Shown piece by piece: positions 60,826-64,000 of a stretch of 64,000 bases of DNA. The notes under the pieces are model-generated. The model worked only from the letters and a program-made list of their open reading frames with translations. It had not been told where the DNA came from and did no database searches. A program made the position numbers and the translations under genes. The stretch is from the NCBI RefSeq assembly GCF_040712315.1, contig NC_134013.1, positions 84,450,001 through 84,514,000 of the forward strand, given 5' to 3'. This DNA is from Castanea sativa (lineage: Eukaryota > Streptophyta > Magnoliopsida > Fagales > Fagaceae). Positions within the stretch are counted from its first letter, which is position 1. Each line of letters begins with the position of its first letter.

Positions 60826-62130
60826 GGCCTGTTTGGAAGTTTAGAGAGGGAGGAGAGTAGAGGGGAAGAGAGTAGTAGGGAGGAGAGTAGAGTGAAATGA
60901 TTACCCTCCACCTTATTTGGATGTTTTTAAAATTAGTAAGGGAGAAGGGAGTAATTAACCCTTCCCCTTGTTTGGATGTTTTTAAAATTGGGATGGAGAG
61001 GAGAGGAAATGATTAAATAGACAAATTTACCCCTATTTGAAAATGAATTGCAACATTGGTCTATGATTTATTTATCAGTTTTGTAAATTATGATTTTTTT
61101 TTTAAATTACTAACATATTACCAAAAATCATCAACCAAATTAGCCTATTGTATTTGAAATTCAATAATTAACATGTTAATTTTCGAAACAAAACGCACAT
61201 AGCAAGCCAAAGTTGAAGCAAATCCATAAACTTTAGCAGATTTTTTGTAATTCAAAAAAAGAAAAAAAAAAAAAAGAAAGAAAGAAAATGAAATGCTAAA
61301 GTTTTCTTTCTCGGCACTGTTTGGTTGCCGAGAAAGAAAGAAGAGAAAAAGATATGATAAAGAGCAGAGCCGATGACGCAGCACCGACGATGATAACGTC
61401 AACATCGGCGGCGTTAGCGAATCTACATTATCTGGGCTGCCGCGGTTGCAGCAACACAGTTCACTGCCTCAATTCGCACCTCTCCAGCGGCCTTTTTCTT
61501 CACAGCAACGAAGCTATAAATCGCAAAGACGAGCGCGAAAATCGAGACGACGATCGCTCCCAACACGTACTGATCCAAAGCCACTGCCATCGATGAATGT
61601 CCGAGCCCAAGCAAATGCCCAATCTCGTGCATAGGCACCGACTCGAGATCGATCGCCATGAGCGGCGTGGACGACAGCGTTGAAGAAGAAGAAGTAGGCA
61701 GAGGTAATGGGAACGATGGTCTCCACTGGCAACCCATTAATCGATGTGGGATTAGCATCGACCAATGTTAAAGATCAGAGCATATTCGTCACTTCGAGAG
61801 AAAAAATTCAGTCAACATTTTGTTTGTTTATTTTCAATTTTCTCAGGAAACAAACAAAGGATATTTAATTGGTTTGTAATTTTGTTAATTTAAAAAGGGT
61901 AAATTGGAGAATTCATTTGGTCAATAATTAATCTACTCTACTCTCCCTCCAAATCTCTCCAATTTGGGAGAATTAAAAATGAGGGGTTAGAGATAGTTGA
62001 AACCCCTCCAAATCCCTCCCCCTCCTTCCTTAAAAATCTTCCAAACAAGGGATTTAAATTACTCTTCCTCCCTCTACTCTACTCCCCTTCCACTCTACTC
62101 CCCCTCCTTTTTTAAACATCCAAACATGCC
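60826..62130. mobile_element. Pack-MULE-like TIR element carrying gene fragments
   Basis: The ends GGCCTGTTTGGAAGTTTAGA and (reversed) GGCATGTTTGGATGTTTAAA start inverted arms of more than 100 bp built of GGAGGAGAGTAGAG-like units. Block X1 (about 26313) lacks the element and reads ACTCCCCTTAAGG across the site; the flanks ACTCCCTTTAT and ACTACGGTTTA suggest a degenerate target duplication. The interior at 61330-61760 is much more GC-rich than its surroundings and contains metalloproteinase-derived sequence. Long TIRs plus captured exonic DNA suggest a Pack-MULE, though the superfamily is inferred. Confidence 0.75.
61423..61758 (-). pseudogene. Chimeric ORF with matrix-metalloproteinase zinc-site fragment
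   Basis: A 111-codon minus-strand frame inside the TIR element. Residues 35-56 (about 61659-61591) read [19 protein letters not shown] then HSS, which contains the HExGHxxGxGH zinc site as it appears in plant matrix metalloproteinases (usually [20 protein letters not shown]). No prodomain, signal peptide or remaining catalytic domain is present. From MAVALDQYVL onward the sequence is not metalloproteinase. It has one predicted membrane helix (VLGAIVVSIFALVFAIYSF), a KKK stop-transfer run and an Ala-rich end, from a source I do not recognise. It is either a captured-exon fusion or a gene relic; as it stands it would not be a functional protease. Confidence 0.65.
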
Positions 62131-62626
62131 ACTACGGTTTAAGGAAGTTAACAAATTTGACATTTTTTAATACTAGTAGCAGAATATTCCCAATTTAAAA
62201 AAAAATTCTCCCAATCAAACCCTAATCATGGATAGTGAATTTGTTTTTAGTTGATATTGTTCCTTGTCACCCAATTGTGTTTAGGCCTTGGTCAAGAGGA
62301 TAATTTCAAAATTCGGAATATTTTGTTATTGTTATTAATAAAAAAAACTAATATATTAATTCCCACAAATCTTAAGGGAGAAGATCGTCGTTTTTCCTTT
62401 AACGTTTGAGGTATAGTCTCATTTCCTTTAACTTTAATGGAAGTTTGTATATTTAACCTAGAACTTTGGTAATATGAGTTGAATTAGCTTCGTACTTTCA
62501 ATGTGTATACAATTCAGGAGAACTCTTTTGTTATACAAATCATAACCCAAAAAAAAAATGTAAGACCAAATACTTACATATTTTGTTGTAGATGCAGGGT
62601 ATCCACTTTTCATGAGGCACAATTTA

Positions 62627-62627
<1 letters not shown>

Positions 62628-62665
<38 letters not shown>
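62628..62665. repeat. (TA)n microsatellite
   Basis: TA run of about 18 units inside X2; X1 has only a short ATATA at the same place (about 26820). Confidence 0.9.
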
Positions 62666-62668
<3 letters not shown>

Positions 62669-63280
62669 AGTTAGGAAAATGTTTTAATGATATAATTGAA
62701 ATTTAGTAACAAAATATATAATCAAAGTAATAGAACAAAAAATTAAATGCACATTGTGTAAGACCAAATTCTTATAAAAAAATTATATGTTAAAATAAAA
62801 CCAAGTATGAAATTCCTTTTGAATTTTATCAGTGTTTGAAAGGAGAAAAATATATATTTTAGGGTACTTGATGAATGCACATTATGTAAGGCCAAGTCTT
62901 TATTAGATATTAGATATCTCATAAAAATAAAAATAAAAGTCTTTATTAGATGTAAAAACTTATATTACATTAATAATTAACCTAATAAATAATGAAACTC
63001 CTTTCACCTAAAGTTCATTAAGAGTGCGAATTGAAATGATTTAAAAAACTGATCATTTTAATTGAAAATTATATTATCTACCCAAGTTTTCAAGTTGCTA
63101 TATAAAAGAGTGAAGAATGTAGTCACTTTTTTCGATGGAAAATCTTATGTAAAGATAATTTTTCATGTTTTTCAATGTTTGATAGTATCAGAAAAAATGA
63201 GTTAAAATAAAACTATCATGAGTTAAAATAAAACTATCTTTGGTCAACAGAAAATGCATGGCTTATTTTTCTTGACGTCC

Positions 63281-63307
63281 GTACCTACAGATGCTGCAGC
63301 AATTACA
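63281..63307 (-). pseudogene. 27-bp fragment of GLR exon 1 end with splice donor (X2)
   Basis: Same fragment as at 27411-27437, with one further substitution (GTACCTACAG on the plus strand). It was therefore present before the X1/X2 duplication. Confidence 0.5.
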
Positions 63308-63858
63308 TGGCTTATCTTTGTTACCAAACATTAAAAAAAAAAATGAGATAATTGTATAATAATAAAAAATTCTTTTTTTTTTTGAAAAATGACTTAATTT
63401 CTAGAAAACATTATCACTGAAACAAATAGAGCTAAATCTGAATCCTTGGAATTTAGAGTAGAACAGGTGGGAATTTGAACCAAGACAAAAAAAAAAAAAG
63501 AAAAAAAAAAAGTAATCTCCTCCTACAAAAAGAAGATAGTCAATTAATGTAATCAAGATTGATAAGACTGATATATTTTATTATATAGCATATGATATAT
63601 CTTTATATTACTATATATTACTAAAAGCTGAAGCATAGCATCTAATGTTACTACGCTCACGTTGAGCCACATCAGCAGTCACGTCATCATTTTTTGTTTC
63701 CAATTTTTCTTCTATATATATTTTTAAAACATTTTATCATTTAAGATGACTTAAAAACTCCATTATTTAAAAATTAAAATATCTTTTAACCATTATTTTT
63801 ATTATTAATTGTCCAAAACTCTCCCTCCCTTTTACCTCTTCATCTCCCCACTACTTTC

Positions 63859-64000
63859 TACCTTAACATCATTCTTTCTCTACCTTTTTATCTTCCTTTA
63901 TTTTGACTCTTCTTATTCTCAACAATTGACTACAAATTTGACATTTTCTTTTTCATTATATGCATAGTTTTCTCACACAAAAAAAGTTACCTCTCTCTCT
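63859..64000. other. Sequence beyond the X1/X2 homology
   Basis: Pyrimidine-rich, no gene. Here X2 stops matching X1. Confidence 0.5.

Larger units (their letters stand above)
52608..63858. repeat. Segmental duplication block X2
   Basis: Partner of 22513-27967, roughly doubled in length by insertions listed separately (53157-55322, 56458-57259, about 57293-58030, 59518-60269, 60826-62130). Collinearity ends at about 63858, after CATCTCCCCACTACTTT, where the two copies diverge. No intact host gene lies inside. Confidence 0.85.

Overview
This is plant nuclear DNA. It is AT-rich, carries intron-split genes with GT/AG borders, and consists mostly of nested transposable elements. The gene content and the repeat families look like a woody eudicot; a Fagaceae-type genome (oak, chestnut, beech) is my guess and was not tested. 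The only intact host genes I can support are two tandem clade-II-type glutamate receptor-like (GLR) channel genes on the minus strand. A third, broken GLR copy lies downstream of them.

Layout, left to right. (1) 529-2660: GLR pseudogene A. It has lost exons 2-3 and carries stops and a frameshift. Its upstream region holds a long-TIR MULE (2840-3615) and a small Mutator-type MITE (3665-4032). (2) 5431-6287: a solo LTR. (3) 6450-14141: an old, complete LTR retrotransposon in minus orientation, with both LTRs, an initiator-Met-tRNA-type primer site, a polypurine tract, a decayed Copia-type gag and a decayed plant-transposon-like ORF, but no visible pol. (4) 15201-20505: GLR gene B, five exons, 896 aa. 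(5) 22513-27967: block X1 of a segmental duplication. (6) 30247-37931: GLR gene C, five exons, 948 aa, with a 3.8-kb first intron full of repeats. (7) 38138-51470: eight tandem units of about 650 bp, each containing a MITE nested in another MITE. The first unit is split by an 8.1-kb CACTA element (38664-46793). (8) 52608-63858: block X2, the partner of X1, enlarged by a 2.2-kb TIR element, two solo LTRs, a 0.74-kb segment and a Pack-MULE-like element. The last carries a matrix-metalloproteinase zinc-site fragment.

The GLR genes encode ligand-gated cation channels of the plant glutamate-receptor family: an extracellular amino-terminal domain, a split ligand-binding domain, M1, a pore loop, M3 with SYTASL, and M4. 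All three copies share orientation, and B and C share every exon junction, so this is a tandem duplication cluster. I see no tRNA, rRNA or CRISPR locus. No new protein system is evident. The most unusual structures are the MITE-derived 650-bp array split by a CACTA, and the transposon-borne chimeric ORF with the metalloproteinase motif. Identities and element ages are judged by eye; no alignment or search was run.
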